DNA of 64,000 nt from Tethya wilhelma (GCA_964030475.1 CAXIPT010000001.1:11995823-12059822), one strand, 5' to 3'; positions 1 through 11,913 are shown, numbered from the stretch's first letter. A program made the numbers and translations. The notes: a model not told the origin generated them from the sequence alone.

Positions 1-1
1 T

Positions 2-298
2 GTGTTCATCACCCCAGCCAGTAGTCGAAAGTCAAGCTTTGAGCAATCATATACCAATCGTCATCACTCTTCACGAGATGAGGTTGACTTTCAAAGTAGT
101 AGTTTATACGAGGCAATACCTGAAGAATGTGTTACACCTTCTGCTCCTATTGTTGATCCAGTGAAAAGATTAGATCTTTCTTCAAATGTTCTCGTTAGTA
201 TACAAGACCTCATTGGTGGCAACGCAGGGGGCCTTGTTGTTCAACGCCTGAAAGGCTTGCAAATACTCAATCTGAAGCAAAACAATCTATCACAACTT
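2..298 (+). CDS. Leucine-rich-repeat protein, partial exon
   Basis: An open frame runs in from the left edge and stops making sense at the N at 299. Its first half is polar and Ser-rich and resembles a linker. From about residue 53 it reads as leucine-rich repeats: VKRLDLSSNVLVSI, then LKGLQILNLKQNNLSQL, both fitting LxxLxLxxNxL. The upstream exons are outside the window. The downstream repeats are probably lost in the gap marked by the N, because the following sequence is A/T-rich and non-coding. LRR proteins bind other proteins; nothing here identifies the family. I cannot tell whether the first ATG (2-4) is a real start; an internal exon is more likely. Confidence 0.6.
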
Positions 299-1941
299 NT
301 AGCCATTCCTGTTACATTTCCAATATTTTTTTTTTACTAGTGGAAATTTAGAGTGGTCAAGATCTTGACCACGGTCGCAGGTGCAGAGCAGATGGAAGTT
401 GCCGCTCCTTGGTGGTATAATACGTAAATCATTTTCATACCTGCTATACCCACCATGAGCACTCCACATTTGAGTGCAGCTGGTAGCTGAAGTTTTTCTC
501 AGTGTTGAATGACTTCCAGAACGAATGTACAATATGGCTATAGAGTAATATGTGCATTTATATACTTGTGTGGAATCTCCTCCTCGATAGCCAAGTATTC
601 ATTCCTTCAAGTGATCTTAAGAAAACTGAGTAGGCATATTATAATTTTCAAAAGCAATGAAAGAATAATTATTGGTTTTAACTATTTCAGTGTAGTTAAG
701 GACTGGGTCAGCTCACTGTCAGCTGAGTTTTACATGTGAGTTGTAAAACTACAATAAATTTAATTTGTATCTCATTAAACAGCGACCGCATGTGATTGCT
801 TCAGTTCAGTGCAATACTAAGTAGTCTGACAAGAAGCAAGAGTAAGGCTGAAAATAGACTTGAGTGTTGAATGGAGTAGAAGTGCTTGGTTTTAAGCAGC
901 GCTGACTTGATGCAGTGTCTACATTTTGCAGCTAAGTATTTATAGCGTACTTTTTGGAAACAAGCTACCAGACAGCAATGGTGCCCATGGATATAATCGT
1001 TAATGAGATGCAAAACTGGTAAATTTTGGAGTTTTATTATTTCTAAGAATGATATTGAAAAAGTATACTATTGGATTTTAGTTCACCTAGGTATAAAGCG
1101 TATGAGCTCCTCAGAGTGGCTGTAGATATTTGGCAAGCTCTCAGTTTATCGTGTTGAATTGCTATTACATTGATGGGCTTGCCACCTGCTATTACATCAT
1201 TGAAAAATTAATAATTAACTTAATTTACTTTTTTGTAAACTTTAATCCCTAACCCTTACTTCTATAATACTTTGTATCTTCCTGTCATCAGTCTTATTAG
1301 AAATATCAAGCTTTGAAATGTGTTGAAAAATTGGTCAAAACTTACCTGACTCGGTCCTTAATATAATTACCCTGGGATAGATATCCTCATTGAGATATTC
1401 TAAATATGATCTAATGTAAAAAAATGTGATGTATGTAAACATACGAGAAATCAAAATAGACATAATGGTGCATACATTTCTGAACAAAAATTGTATCGTA
1501 GACAATATCCTATGGTTTACTGTATTGCACAACATACCTTACATGCACTATGTTAGAACCAGGCCAGCATTTTCACCATTTATTACCGAGTTTGAACGTT
1601 GAGTTGACCATTATATGTTTCCAAAATTAATATTGATTACACAAGATACAAGGCACAAAATGGTGAAAATGCAAAAACTGTAAATTATCAAATATGCATG
1701 CATTAACAGCATTCAGTGGTCATGATGCTGTGTTTTAACATTTTTAATTTTGATTTCCAACAAAATTTGCCAACCTGTAAATGTTGTATATATTCATTTG
1801 GAACAGTACTCATCTTCAAATAATCTAACAGTAGCTTTCATGTACAGAAGATACAATATTGAAGAAGAAAAGATACAAATTTGAAGAAGAAAAGGAAATA
1901 GAAGAGAAGGAGGAGGAAGCCCAAGGCTAGAAGCACTACAG
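299..1941. other. Probable intronic or intergenic DNA after the N join
   Basis: No convincing coding exon is visible. At about 345-380 a stretch with GGTCAAGATCTTGACCAC resembles the GGTCA-rich units seen at 7.5 kb and 63.9 kb, suggesting a shared repeat. The rest is A/T-rich, with short chance open frames on both strands. Confidence 0.4.
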
Positions 1942-2101
1942 ATTGGATTCTAAATCTGTCAATAATTCTGAGTCTGGATGCCCATCTATTCTATTTGAAG
2001 CCAACCATGATGGCCCAAATCTCTGGTCAGTGTGGAGCCCATCAGCTAATCAAGGGTCATCACATCACACTCCGTTTGAAGTCAGATTGGATGAAGTATA
2101 G
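1942..2101 (+). CDS. Possible terminal exon of the upstream LRR gene
   Basis: After a plausible acceptor (CTACAG at 1936-1941) one frame stays open to a TAG at 2099-2101. It encodes about 53 residues with protein-like composition: Ser/Asn-rich, with the motif NLWSVWSP and the C-terminus FEVRLDEV. The same frame continues upstream (about 1874-1926) as a very charged Lys/Glu stretch that is broken by a TAG at 1927. Either two exons flank that stop or this is a chance frame. It has the same strand as the LRR exon, hence the tentative link. No family is recognised. Confidence 0.3.
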
Positions 2102-3255
2102 TAGTTCTTTGTGTCTGTCCACCTAGTCAATCATTAAAATATCTGGTAGTCTGAAATTTGTGTGCCAAGTTCTAATTGTTTTGCTTTGTTATTGTTCTCT
2201 TGTTCTACACTTTAACGTGTTAATGTGAAATAATTGGTCAGCAAGGCCACATGCAGATGATAATAGTTTTAGGTTCCCATCCCATAGAATACCACGCAAC
2301 TCTTGTGAAAAAGTTGAAGCATGTGACAATCACAATGTAGTATCACCATCCATGAAAACATATCAGTGTGATTCTTTTGGAGCTTTTTTCATCATTTATA
2401 TATCTCCTGCAATGGAGGGTAACCAGTTTCTCCTAAATACAAATCTTCAGTTTCAACAGGTATAATTCAATGTCAGCAGTACTACCAGCAAGTGCTTCTT
2501 CTACAGTTTCATACATGATATTATCTTTACATACAGTGAGGAATATACTTTTGTGCTTCCTCAATAAATGTGTTTTGATTTAATTTGGTAGTAATGATAG
2601 TCTACCGTAGATTGGAAAATTTTTGATGTTGCTGATCAACGGTATGAAAATGAAATTTCCTTGGTTTCCTAAGCTTGCCTAGGAAATGCTGAAATGTCCT
2701 CTCTCTGACCATTGATACAACGCATTGGATGCGGATTGGTTTGAAGTTTTGTGTGAAACTTGCCCAGTAACAGTCATACCACCACCGTACCGGAAGTCCA
2801 ATTCTGTTTTGAATAATTTATTAGAAAGTTCTTTAGCTTTATATAGTGATTAAAATTGCAATAAATTGTTAGATAGGTTGCACAATACAGTTAATTAGTA
2901 ACTAGTATTCCTTGAGTTTCAAGAGATCTTCCAGTGTGCAAAACTGCACCCCCGATACCCTTCACAAATTCGTGCAGAAACCGTTTCTGACCTTGCATCA
3001 CCTTTACCCAGTTATAATGCTGACAATAGATAGATGGATCTTTCGAATTGTGAAGTTTAGTGTTGTTCACATGCACAAATTAAATAATATGCATGCACAA
3101 AGTATGGGATCCGATAGTGCAGCTGACTACAACCACTTATGCAGCTGCCTCAAAGTTCCCAAAACCTATACTCGCTATCTTCTGTAGATGTCTACACAAT
3201 GACATTACAAGTAGTAACAAGGTAACGTAAATTATTTACAACAAAGTACTACTTT
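2102..3255. other. Unassigned A/T-rich stretch
   Basis: Nothing supportable on either strand. The open frames around 2891-3187 on both strands overlap each other and have no recognisable domain. Confidence 0.4.
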
Positions 3256-3302
3256 GTTTTGTGTGTATTGATTTACTACTAGTAAATCAATACACACAAA
3301 AC
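3256..3302. repeat. Perfect 22-bp-arm palindrome
   Basis: GTTTTGTGTGTATTGATTTA and its exact complement flank a 3-nt spacer; each arm is 22 bp. It lies about 30 bp upstream of the decayed nuclease-like gene. It could be a small hairpin insertion. No target duplication was recognised. Confidence 0.8.
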
Positions 3303-3334
3303 TTGTATCATAGATCCAACAGGAGGCTCTAGTC

Positions 3335-6213
3335 ATGGCCACACATCGGCAACTGAGTAAATGCACATTGTGCTTCAGACCAAATCACCTATCCACTCCA
3401 AGCCAATGGCACTACAGGGAAGCTCAAGAATTAATGTCCTCTTGGAACTTTCAGGCTGACACATTAGTGAGTAAGCCTTGTCGAGACGATGTGAGCAAGT
3501 GTTTGTCAAACCCTAGTCATAAACCAAGATGGTAAGTTACAAAAAACAGTAAACCTAAGTGCGTTATACTTAATTGTGAGTGTGATGCATTGCACCATGC
3601 CACATTTGCAAGTGATACCAGCCAACTGGTTTCTTTACTGGAACTGTCACAGCTACAAAGCAAAGCACCTGATATTTCTATCCCCACTCCCCTTAGAATG
3701 CACGACCACTACCACCAATTGTACAATGCATTCCAACCAACACAATATTGGTGTATTACCTGTGGTGTATCTTGAAGAATGCCAATCCCAGATCATGTCC
3801 ACAACCTGACATGATAGAGAAATATCTCAAACAGAATACTGACTTCCAGGGTCACATCAAACATGGAGTTATACGTTAGAGTAGTGATACATGTGATAGC
3901 AGTGAAATTGATTTAAAAGATGTAATTGAAAACTACAACAAAAATGCGAGCAAATTAAACCTTGTACTGCTGAAGATGTCATTGAAAAATCAATGATTAC
4001 AACATCAATTATAGTAGGGAAGATGCTTCCTTGTGGGGAAGCAATACTAGCAATTGACATATTTTTGCAAACAGTCTTTCTAAAACATTCAGGATGGAAG
4101 TAAACCTAGATTGTACTTACTTGAATTCACAATGGGTATTAATCAATCTAAAGGCAAGTCTACTTCATCACATGGCTTGTAGCTGCTCAGTACGTAAATA
4201 TGGTACTTTACTTTTCAGACCAAATACACATGCACTATCACAAGCACTTTGGAATCTCAAAGTAACAGTAACATTGGCATACACACATCAGAGTCCCGTC
4301 AAGATTCTGAGACAATAGCTAATCTAGGAGCTATAGACAGGATAAATGAAGAGATTCATGAACACATACAAAACGTTCTTGCAAAAGATGTAGCAGAACC
4401 CTTTGAATATCATTATTCAGAGTTAAACTTCAAAAAACTCATTGAAGAAAAACCACAAAATCTTTGGCAAGTAGTATGCCATCTAACACAGTCTGCTAGA
4501 GAAAGACAAAGGGAACCAACAAAGGCAGCTGACCCATTGTCTAAGAGTACCACATCAAAAATATCTGAAGATATTATCTTCTTTGATTATTTTGCTTAGA
4601 TGATCGATGCTCAATGCCTTTCCATATGCTGTTAACTGACAGCCAAGGAGGATCAGATCTTTTAATTCAAATCTTGAACAGATTGGGGGCATGCTCATCA
4701 CTAGATACTTTGTCTCATTTCACACAGTACAAAGCGACAACACAAAACTTATTATGTGATGAATAAAGACAGTGTCACACTAGTAACAGTCGAAGCTATA
4801 GCTATGCTCAAGTATTCCAAGGAAAACAAACCAATAGCTGGCATTGCATGTGGTACATCAATTCAAACAGTTCAACCTTTACCTTCACTTTCAGAGGTAG
4901 GCTATTACTAAAACTTGTATATTGACTCTAACATGAACTTCTTCTACAGGTATATGATGACCACATTGCTCAGCATAGTGTATACTCAGATGGAGATGGA
5001 GAGAGTCCCATACCTAGTTCACATCTACAGGTACAAACCCTTATTCAAAAATAAAATAACTGACTGTAAATTGAACTTCTTTTGCAGGTATATGCCCAGC
5101 ACAGTGTAGAAGATGGAGAAAGTCTAGTACCATGCACCTTCACAGGTAAAGTGAGTGAGGGAGAGAGTCCAGTACCACCTTCACAGGTACAACCCCTTAC
5201 CAGGCTCAGTATACACGTACATGGAGCTATAGTGAGGGAGGGAGAGAGAGTCCAGTACCACCTTCACAGGTACAACCCCTTAGTGTATGTTGCTGGGGTT
5301 ACTGATGATGATATAGTTTGGTATGTCACTGGAAACGATAGCCCAGAACCAGATCCATCCTTTTCAAGTAATGCCGAAGAGACAGATACTCGCATATGGA
5401 GACATGTGGCTAACACATAATCAACAAAAGTCTTACTGGTGTCGTGTGATACTGATGTGTACCACATAGGTATGCCCCTGGAGTGTGTGAAAGATGAACA
5501 AATAGTGCTACAAATAAACAAAACAAATTCATCTCTACTGAAACTTCTGAATCTGTCTAATTTGGTAGATGCAGTTGAGAATGATCCTGAGCTAATCGAG
5601 ATTAATCCAAGTGTCAGACCTTATTTGGATGTGATTATTTGTCATTCTTTAGTTACATTGGAAAGGCAACATTTCTAGCCAATCTTTTTCAGTATGCTCC
5701 CTTCATTATATCAGGAAACCTACCAAGCACCCCTGGAACATTAGCACAGACACAAATTAGTGATGACACATTTGAGCATGGTTTTTTGTCGTTTCTACGT
5801 CTAGTTGGAGTAACGTACTATAAAAAACATAAATATAGTGCATTTGATACCCCAACACCAGATGTTCACTTCAGAAACCAGGTATCACACCCTTAGAACA
5901 TCATTCTGCTTGGTTGGAGGATATACGACAGCATATTTGGAATAGAATCACTTTTGAAAACGAAATGAAGCACTAAAGCTACATCTTGCTGGGTTCTTGA
6001 TATATGGCATCAAGCAACACATGGAAATATCTCTCTCCAGCCTCCTACATAGGTGACAATCTTAAAATCATGTGGGACACAGAAGAGAACAGAATGGCGA
6101 TTCGTTCAAGAATAGCTTTGCTACTTGGAGGCTGTAACTGCAAAACTGGCTGCAAAACAAGAAGATGCAAATGTAAGGACAAAAAAAGCTGTTCAGAGGT
6201 TGCTAGTGCTTGA
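3335..6213 (+). pseudogene. Decayed multicopy gene: N-terminal zinc-binding region, XPG/PIN-like nuclease core, Cys-rich C-terminus
   Basis: Fragments in order match a gene type I recall as multicopy in sponges and cnidarians. At 3335-3531 a Cys/His-rich start (KCTLCFRP) is followed by CVIHNCECDALHH (about 3559). At 4249-4599 lies a helical charged segment. At 5380-5478 come ETDTRIWRH and then CDTDVYHIG, the spacing of acidic residues seen in XPG/FEN1-type metal-dependent nucleases. At 5646-5880 come FSYIGKATFL, resembling their helix-two-turn-helix, and LRLVGVTYYKKH. At 6127-6198 is a CxC-rich tail (CNCKTGCKTRRCKCK). It is broken: there are stops near 3774 and 5418, frame changes at 5439 and 5639, and the expected GCDY-type motif before the IGK motif is missing. 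Between 4960 and 5290 a short coding unit (about 70-120 nt, GAGAGTCCAGTACCACCTTC) repeats several times. The function is inferred from the fold only. Confidence 0.55.
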
Positions 6214-6417
6214 ACTGCCAGGCCCGAAGGAATGTATAACTTGAGTATAGTATCATGTTCCAAACATCATAACTGCTTTTGCTTGAATAGTGCTTCCTTA
6301 TATGGATACACAAAGGGCTTGCTGTAGTATATAGGTAAAACCAAACTTAATATACAAGCATGGACGGTACTTGCCTTAATTCACAAATCTATTGAATGTA
6401 CAGGCCTAGGGTTAGTC

Positions 6418-6869
6418 TTGTGGGCCAGACCTCCGGAAAGGGGGAAAAGGAGGTCTGGTAATGGTAGTACACTTTTCGTTGCACAGCTCAGAATGTTGAG
6501 CTGGGCAATCAGATCACAGTATTCCAATTTGAATAATAATTGCTTTTACTTTTCCCGCCACGAAAAGTTTGACCAATCACCTTTCAGAGGTCATGTGATC
6601 CTCATTAATTTATAAATTTTGTAGCCGTGTGATCGTGAAGAAACAAATCAAAAATCATGCCATCAACTTTCAAGATAAATAATCTAAGATAGAGAGTTCT
6701 CGGAGAAGACTAGACTACTAGAAGTTACCTGCGCTGCTGAACTGATGTAAATTGCATTTTTAAGGAAGCCAAATGCCACGCCTACCACATTCCATTGTAC
6801 AACGAAAAGTGTACTACCGTTACCAGACGTCCTTTTCCCCCCTCTCGGATGTCTGGCCCGCAAGGTCCA
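6418..6869. mobile_element. 452-bp inverted-repeat element (MITE-like)
   Basis: The termini CTTGTGGGCCAGAC and GTCTGGCCCGCAAG are inverted repeats extending about 70 bp inward, including a shared block GTAGTACACTTTTCGTTG. No transposase is encoded. The sub-terminal GGTCTGG/CCAGACC blocks resemble the 332-bp element at 33.5 kb and the stretch at 59.40-59.46 kb, so these may be related families. No clear target-site duplication was seen. Confidence 0.7.
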
Positions 6870-7413
6870 GATTGTATCAACATACTGTTTCTTCATCCAT
6901 CCATCCTTTGTGCTGCACTTTGACCACTATATGCAATATATCCTCAGTTCTAGTGTGATAGAAGCCACCCAACTTGGTGCAGTTCATAATTCAAGATACT
7001 GAGTATTATTCAAACTTTGATCGTAATACGTATTAGACTAACTAAAAGATACAATAAACAGGCTTTTAAGTCATGATGCAGAAATTACTCCAAAAACAGG
7101 AGGTACATTACATCAATCTTTCTGAAGTGAGTTTCTGGTTGGGTATTAGTCATTATTAAATTATATTATTCACCAACCCAGTATGCAGATTGAAAATATC
7201 AACCTTTAATTCTGCCAATGATACGTTAACAGGGCAAATAATGAGAAAACATGCATGAAATCAACAGTTTTTATCAATGTTCAATGTTCACGCATGCTCA
7301 GTGGACTGGGTTGGTGAACAAGAATATAATTTAATAATTACATCAAACTCTCTCCTCAATAGAGGTATATATGCACTAAATCCAACCAAATTAAACTGTA
7401 TAGCTACTAATCC
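6870..7413. other. Unassigned stretch between two hairpin elements
   Basis: Around 7140-7170 and 7305-7335 there are inverted matches (GTTGGGTATTAGTCATTATT against AACCCAGT and GGTTGGTGAACAAGAAT), suggesting another decayed short element. No coding signal is visible. Confidence 0.35.
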
Positions 7414-7723
7414 AAGGGGTGGTCACGACCATACCCGCTGTACTAACTAACACCCGCGACCGGGATCAAAATTTGATCCGTTCAATTTTTAGGCCTTGAC
7501 CCTTGATTTCACCACTTTGGAAGGCCTTGATCGTGATAAATTTGAACTTTGACCCACTAAAACGTGCTATTTGCACCTAATGACCTTTGACCGTTGATCG
7601 AAAGCAAGCAGTAGAGCTTTCTTGACCCTTGATGGGGCCAATTTTTGTTGCTTTGACCCCTTGATCGCATCTTGATCCCGGTCGCGGGTGTTAGTACAGC
7701 AGGTATGGTCATGACCTCCCCTT
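7414..7723. mobile_element. 310-bp MITE with about 50-bp terminal inverted repeats
   Basis: The ends AAGGGGTGGTCACGACCATA and TATGGTCATGACCTCCCCTT are inverted copies. The match continues through GCTGTACTAACTAACACCCG and CGACCGGGATCAA. The interior is built from repeated TTGACC/GGTCAA words (CCTTGACCCTTGAT and variants). Related TTGACC-rich pieces occur near 360 and 63.9 kb. Confidence 0.75.
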
Positions 7724-7734
7724 GTAATCAAAAT

Positions 7735-8300
7735 ATTGAAGTCTATAGAGTTTTAAGATGAGTCTGAAAATAGTCCGGACATCGATGACTACAAGAGCGA
7801 TATCGCCGCTAGTCTGTCTCGACTTGAGGGGGTGATTCCTAAGTAGAATCAATAGATGGAGTGACAGGTGTCTCAGTCACAGGAACATCCATCACTGTCA
7901 GACACATCAGTTAAACAACTCAATAAGTGCATTTCCAAAACGACCATCTGACACAGTCGGATTTCTCAACAACAGTTCCGGGCAACCACTTATCTCCACT
8001 TCCTCAGTTCTTAACAAACAGGCACTCACTGATTTATAAGTCACGTAGTGTTTATCATGGCTCTTTCGGCAAGGTTGTTAGACGAGGGGTGATAGCCAAA
8101 TGATAGGGTGTGACTCAGATGTGTTTGATTCCATTTGAAACACAAAAGTCCGAGAAATCCTTTGCCATGAACTGTGCATGGTCCATTGTCTGACACAATT
8201 ACCACTGGTAACCCAAATTCTGAGAATTAACAGCCTCTGTAATTGTAGTACTGTGAGAGATGTGGTAGCAGCCTTCTCTTAGTTTTCCATCATAGATGTA
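7735..8300 (-). pseudogene. Ty3/gypsy integrase C-terminal relic
   Basis: Read on the minus strand, frame-shifted pieces resemble the end of a gypsy integrase: VIVSDNGPCTVHGKGF (active-site DNG region), FQMESNT, a YHPSSNNLAERA-like block, then WCPGTVVEKSDCVRWS as in the C-terminal region before the polypurine tract. There are many stops. It abuts the LINE that starts at about 8.3 kb. No LTR was recognised beside it. Confidence 0.5.
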
Positions 8301-10735
8301 GCCCTTACACACGATATCCTCATAACCTCAGGGTTGTCTGATCACAATATCCTAAGTGTCAGCATGGCAACAAATTCTGTAATCTCTGCATTCACCCAAG
8401 TTGCAGCAGCCAAGTATTATGAACATTTCTTAGAGGATGAATCCACAAAGAATAGCATCAAGGATATCATAATAGAATTGAATTCTGTTGGCTAGTGAGG
8501 AACAGATATAGAAAATATATACAAATCCTTTTGTGACACACTGTGTGAAAACCTAATCCATAAGAAAGTCCCGCCCAAAAGTGAGAATACTAAAACCCTT
8601 AAGCATATGCCAAGAAAAACATGGTGGAGTGAAGAGCTAACCAGTCTGCTAGAGATGCCCTTAGAGACTGGGAAAAAGATGGGGGAAACAATGAACTAAA
8701 GCTTAAGTACAGACATGTTCACAGGGTTTTTAGTAAAAAAGTGAGAAAATGCAAAAGAGAACTACTCAGGAAAAGGCAGGCAGACTTGTACGATAAGCAA
8801 AGGCAAAAAACCAAAATCATTTTGGAAATTGGGCAAAAAACAATCCTGCAGTCTACTAATTAATGACAGGGGAGAGGTTCACACAGACCCTGAGTTAATT
8901 AGACAAGAGTGGGGAAAATACTTCGAAAAGTTACTCAATCACTCAGATCCAAATTCCCCTGAGACTACCCATTCCCCATCCCCCCTCCCAAACTTTGGAT
9001 AGTGAATATTGAAGAAATTTCTCTAGAGGAAGTTATAAGGATGGCTGTCAAGCAGAAAAGATACCAGGAATTGATGGCATTAAATCTAGCTGTATATCCT
9101 TTTTGCATGTCTTCTTTAACAAATGTTTTACTACTGGGACATTACCAGATGGGTGGGTAAAACCAAAAACCTCCAATAAGTCCCGGTGCCCCTCAGAATA
9201 CAGGGGGATTGCCCTGAAATCTTTTTAGTTAAAACTTACTGTAGAATACTTAGGTAAATTGAGTGAAGAATTTAGGTCAGGTAGATGCTCAGGACAATAT
9301 CTATAGCCTGACTTCCATAATTGAAGACAAAATTATCTCATACTTTTGCCTGCTTCATTATATGGGACAACACAGATATGATATCCAGGGTCCGCACGTC
9401 AGGTGTGCAGTTAATGTCAATATTGAACTTAGTGATTGGTTTGAAGTAGGATATCGATGTGGGGTAAAACAGGGATGCATACTTTTCCCTACTCTGTTCG
9501 CCTTGTACATAGATGACCTGGTGGAAGAGCTGAACCAATGTGGGTGTGGGGTCCAGTTTGGACAAAATAGGCTTGCTTGTCTGCTATACACACAAAACAT
9601 GGTCTCACTGGTAGTTACTGAGGGAGAGCTATGATCAAAATTGTGGAAAGATGGTGTACTATATATGGCATATGTCACTTAACATCAACAAAACCAAGAT
9701 TCTCCACTTTAGGAAAAGAGCATAACACTTCCCCGTTCAGATTATGCATTTTGTTTTAATGGAAATGTGATACAGACAGCTATAAGTACTTAGGCCTCCT
9801 AATCACGGAACATCTAAAACTGGGACAGGGCCATTGACATTATCACTGAGAAAGCCAGAAAAGCACTCACAATTTTAAACTATAAGGCTAGGCAGGGTGG
9901 ATGTTTTAGCTTTGAGACATACTTCACCTTAATTGTTTAATCAGCTTTTCTCCTCCGTAATTACTACCATGTGGGGCCATAAAGATTACCCAAGCATTGC
10001 TAAAATATAATTTGATACAATGCACTTCTACCTTGGAGTGAGCTGGACATGCCCTACAGCAGGCCTCTTTGGGGAAACAGGGTGGGTATCCCTGGATATG
10101 ACTGTTAAATTCAATATTGTTGCAGATTCCTCAACAGGCTGAAAAATATGGACAACAACAGAATAGCATCTAAGGTGCTACCACAGGTACCCCAAATTGG
10201 TAACACAGAATTCGAACTTTGAACATCATAAAGGACATTGGTGATCTGGCAGGTGGATTAACTGAAGATGTTAGCCTGGAGAATTGGAAGGAAGACATTG
10301 ACTGTATCCCTCATATAGAACTTGGAAAAGATCACCTAAAGTCAAACCCTACATCACCAATGGAATGCCACTTAGCACCAGAAGACTCATCACACAACTG
10401 CGAATAGGTTACCTTCCTCTAGAGATTGAACTTGGTCGCTACCAAACATCAAAAGTCCCCCAAACGATTGCAAATGCCAGTTGTGTGGTGAAGGGATTAG
10501 TGACGAGGAACATATCCTATTCGACTAAAAGGCTCTCTCAGAGCAGATACAACTTCTCCACCAGAATCGGTCTCATACTATTGACTACTTTGAGGACCTT
10601 CCAAGGTGTGAAAAAATATGGGCAATCATCTGTACAGCAGGGAAACATCCAGAGACTGGTAAATTGGTATGTGGGTAACCGTACCAAAAAAAAAAAAGAA
10701 GGCCTTCTTAGGGAAATCACAAATTAAGTTGGTTG
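8301..10735 (+). pseudogene. LINE (non-LTR retrotransposon) pol relic, plus strand
   Basis: This is a degraded reverse-transcriptase ORF. The pre-RT linker reads SFWKLGKK and EWGKYFEKLLNHSDPN (8815-8960). The RT core has GVKQGCILFPTLFALYIDDL (about 9460-9520), which is the QG and Y-x-D-D region in altered form. It is followed by NQDSPL / CFNGNV / DSYKYLGLLITEHLKLGQG (9690-9830), and by a C-terminal Cys-rich segment (CQLCG-like, about 10460-10530). Numerous stops and frame changes make it inactive. It ends in a short A-run (10685-10697) and AAGGCCTTCTT. A second copy lies inverted at 14.95-16.1 kb. The clade is not assigned. Confidence 0.75.
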
Positions 10736-10793
10736 CTTGTAATAATTAAGAGAGAGAATAGTAATGTAGTTTTGAGAGTGTCTTTATCGGGGC
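10711..10793 (+). repeat. Shared segment between LINE end and MITE
   Basis: GGGAAATCACAAATTAAGTT to a GGGG end. The same segment recurs at 14858-14944, but in the opposite orientation relative to its neighbours, the LINE 3' end and the TATAGCGGG element. Confidence 0.7.
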
Positions 10794-10799
10794 ATTTTG

Positions 10800-11148
10800 T
10801 ATAGCGGGAAAGTTCTGTGAGGTGCAAATTTTCATTATTTTTGTGACGAACCCCTGAGTCACAAAATTTTCCCACTTAAGAAAATTTCTTCTGAGGTCAA
10901 AGGTCCCAATATTGGCCAAGTGCACGTTGTCAAAGACTTCAGTTCTCCCGTCCTTTCAAGAAGTTTGCAGCTAGTATCTAGCTAGAATAGTATTCTACAT
11001 GTACACCACAGCTGTCACAAGACCTTCAAGTGCTCTAAGTTGGAAATACTTGAGTCACGATAATTAAAACCATGAATATTTTCTTTTGAAGCGTGGTCTA
11101 GGCTTTTCAGAAAAATTTACACCCTCAAAAATTTCCCGCTATGCGGTA
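10800..11148. mobile_element. TATAGCGGG-type MITE, copy 1
   Basis: It starts TATAGCGGGAAAGTT and ends AAATTTCCCGCTATGCGGTA, giving inverted termini around a non-coding interior of about 350 bp. A piece of this copy, from 10910 on, is repeated after the N at 17794. An inverted partial copy lies at 14612-14846. The termini are shared with copies at 12979, 14349, 21861 and 49903, and in altered form at 40103 and 63681. Confidence 0.8.
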
Positions 11149-11764
11149 TTTTATTTTATTATATACTTATATAGTTACTATACTAAGTTAAGTACAGAAG
11201 TAGCGGGCAATAACTTCCCGTATTGCCCTGCTGTTATTGCCCGCTTGTAGAAATTTGTTCGTGTTATGCTCAGCCAATCACGCTGCACAAAAATCAATTT
11301 TACGCGTGAATTTTAACCAATCACAGATAATCATTGCCACTGTATAAAGAAAGGCTACATAGAAACCACTGCCAGTTTTTTTGTAAATGCTTGGAGAGGT
11401 AAAAGCTACGCTAGTCAAGCTAGTTCGCTGACACAGAGAAAGCCTTCAGTATGAGCGAGTCAGCTACTAAACGAACAGCAAAACCCCACCCATGCTACAT
11501 CCAGTAAACAAATCACTGTCCATTGCTGCAGACAGACACGAGTCGAACTCGTCGAAGGCATTGAAGCTTCTTGATAGTACCAGAAACCAGGAGAAAGCTA
11601 TAAATTTTGTGCTCTTTCTATGGCCAATACTCCTGCAGGCCTCATTTTTCCATGGCTAACTGTACTGTAGTCACAACATGCCAGCTAGTTAGCAAAAAGC
11701 ACGCCCTTGTTGATAAGTATATAATAAATCCATTATTACATTCCTTTGGTCGGGCAATATGTTA
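10910..11764 (+). repeat. About 850-bp segment duplicated at 17795-18646
   Basis: From TATTGGCCAAGTGCACG to GGTCGGGCAATATG the two copies look identical by eye, in the same orientation. The second copy begins immediately after the N at 17794. The interior holds a CAAT/TATA-like stretch (AACCAATCACAGATAATCAT, GTATAAAGAAAGG) and short chance frames only. Confidence 0.85.
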
Positions 11765-11820
11765 ACCATATTGCCCGACCAAAGGAATGTAATAATGGAT
11801 TTATTATATACTTATCAACA
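11708..11820. repeat. Fold-back junction ending at an N
   Basis: About 53 bp (GTTGATAAGTATATAATAAA onward) are followed, after the spacer TTAAC, by their reverse complement, which stops at the N at 11821. The sister copy at 18598 has no such fold-back and continues into a different sequence, so this may be an assembly or cloning artefact. Confidence 0.75.
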
Positions 11821-11821
11821 N

Positions 11822-11913
11822 AGAGCTGAACCAATGTGGGTGTGGGGTCCAGTTTGGACAAAATAGGCTTGCTTGTCTGCTATACACACAAAACATGGTC
11901 TCACTGGTAGTTA
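11822..11913 (+). repeat. Copy of LINE RT segment (9526-9617)
   Basis: The 92 bp starting AGAGCTGAACCAATGTGGGT match the LINE at 9526-9617 and begin exactly after the N at 11821. This is a fragment of another LINE copy or a mis-joined contig end. Confidence 0.8.
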
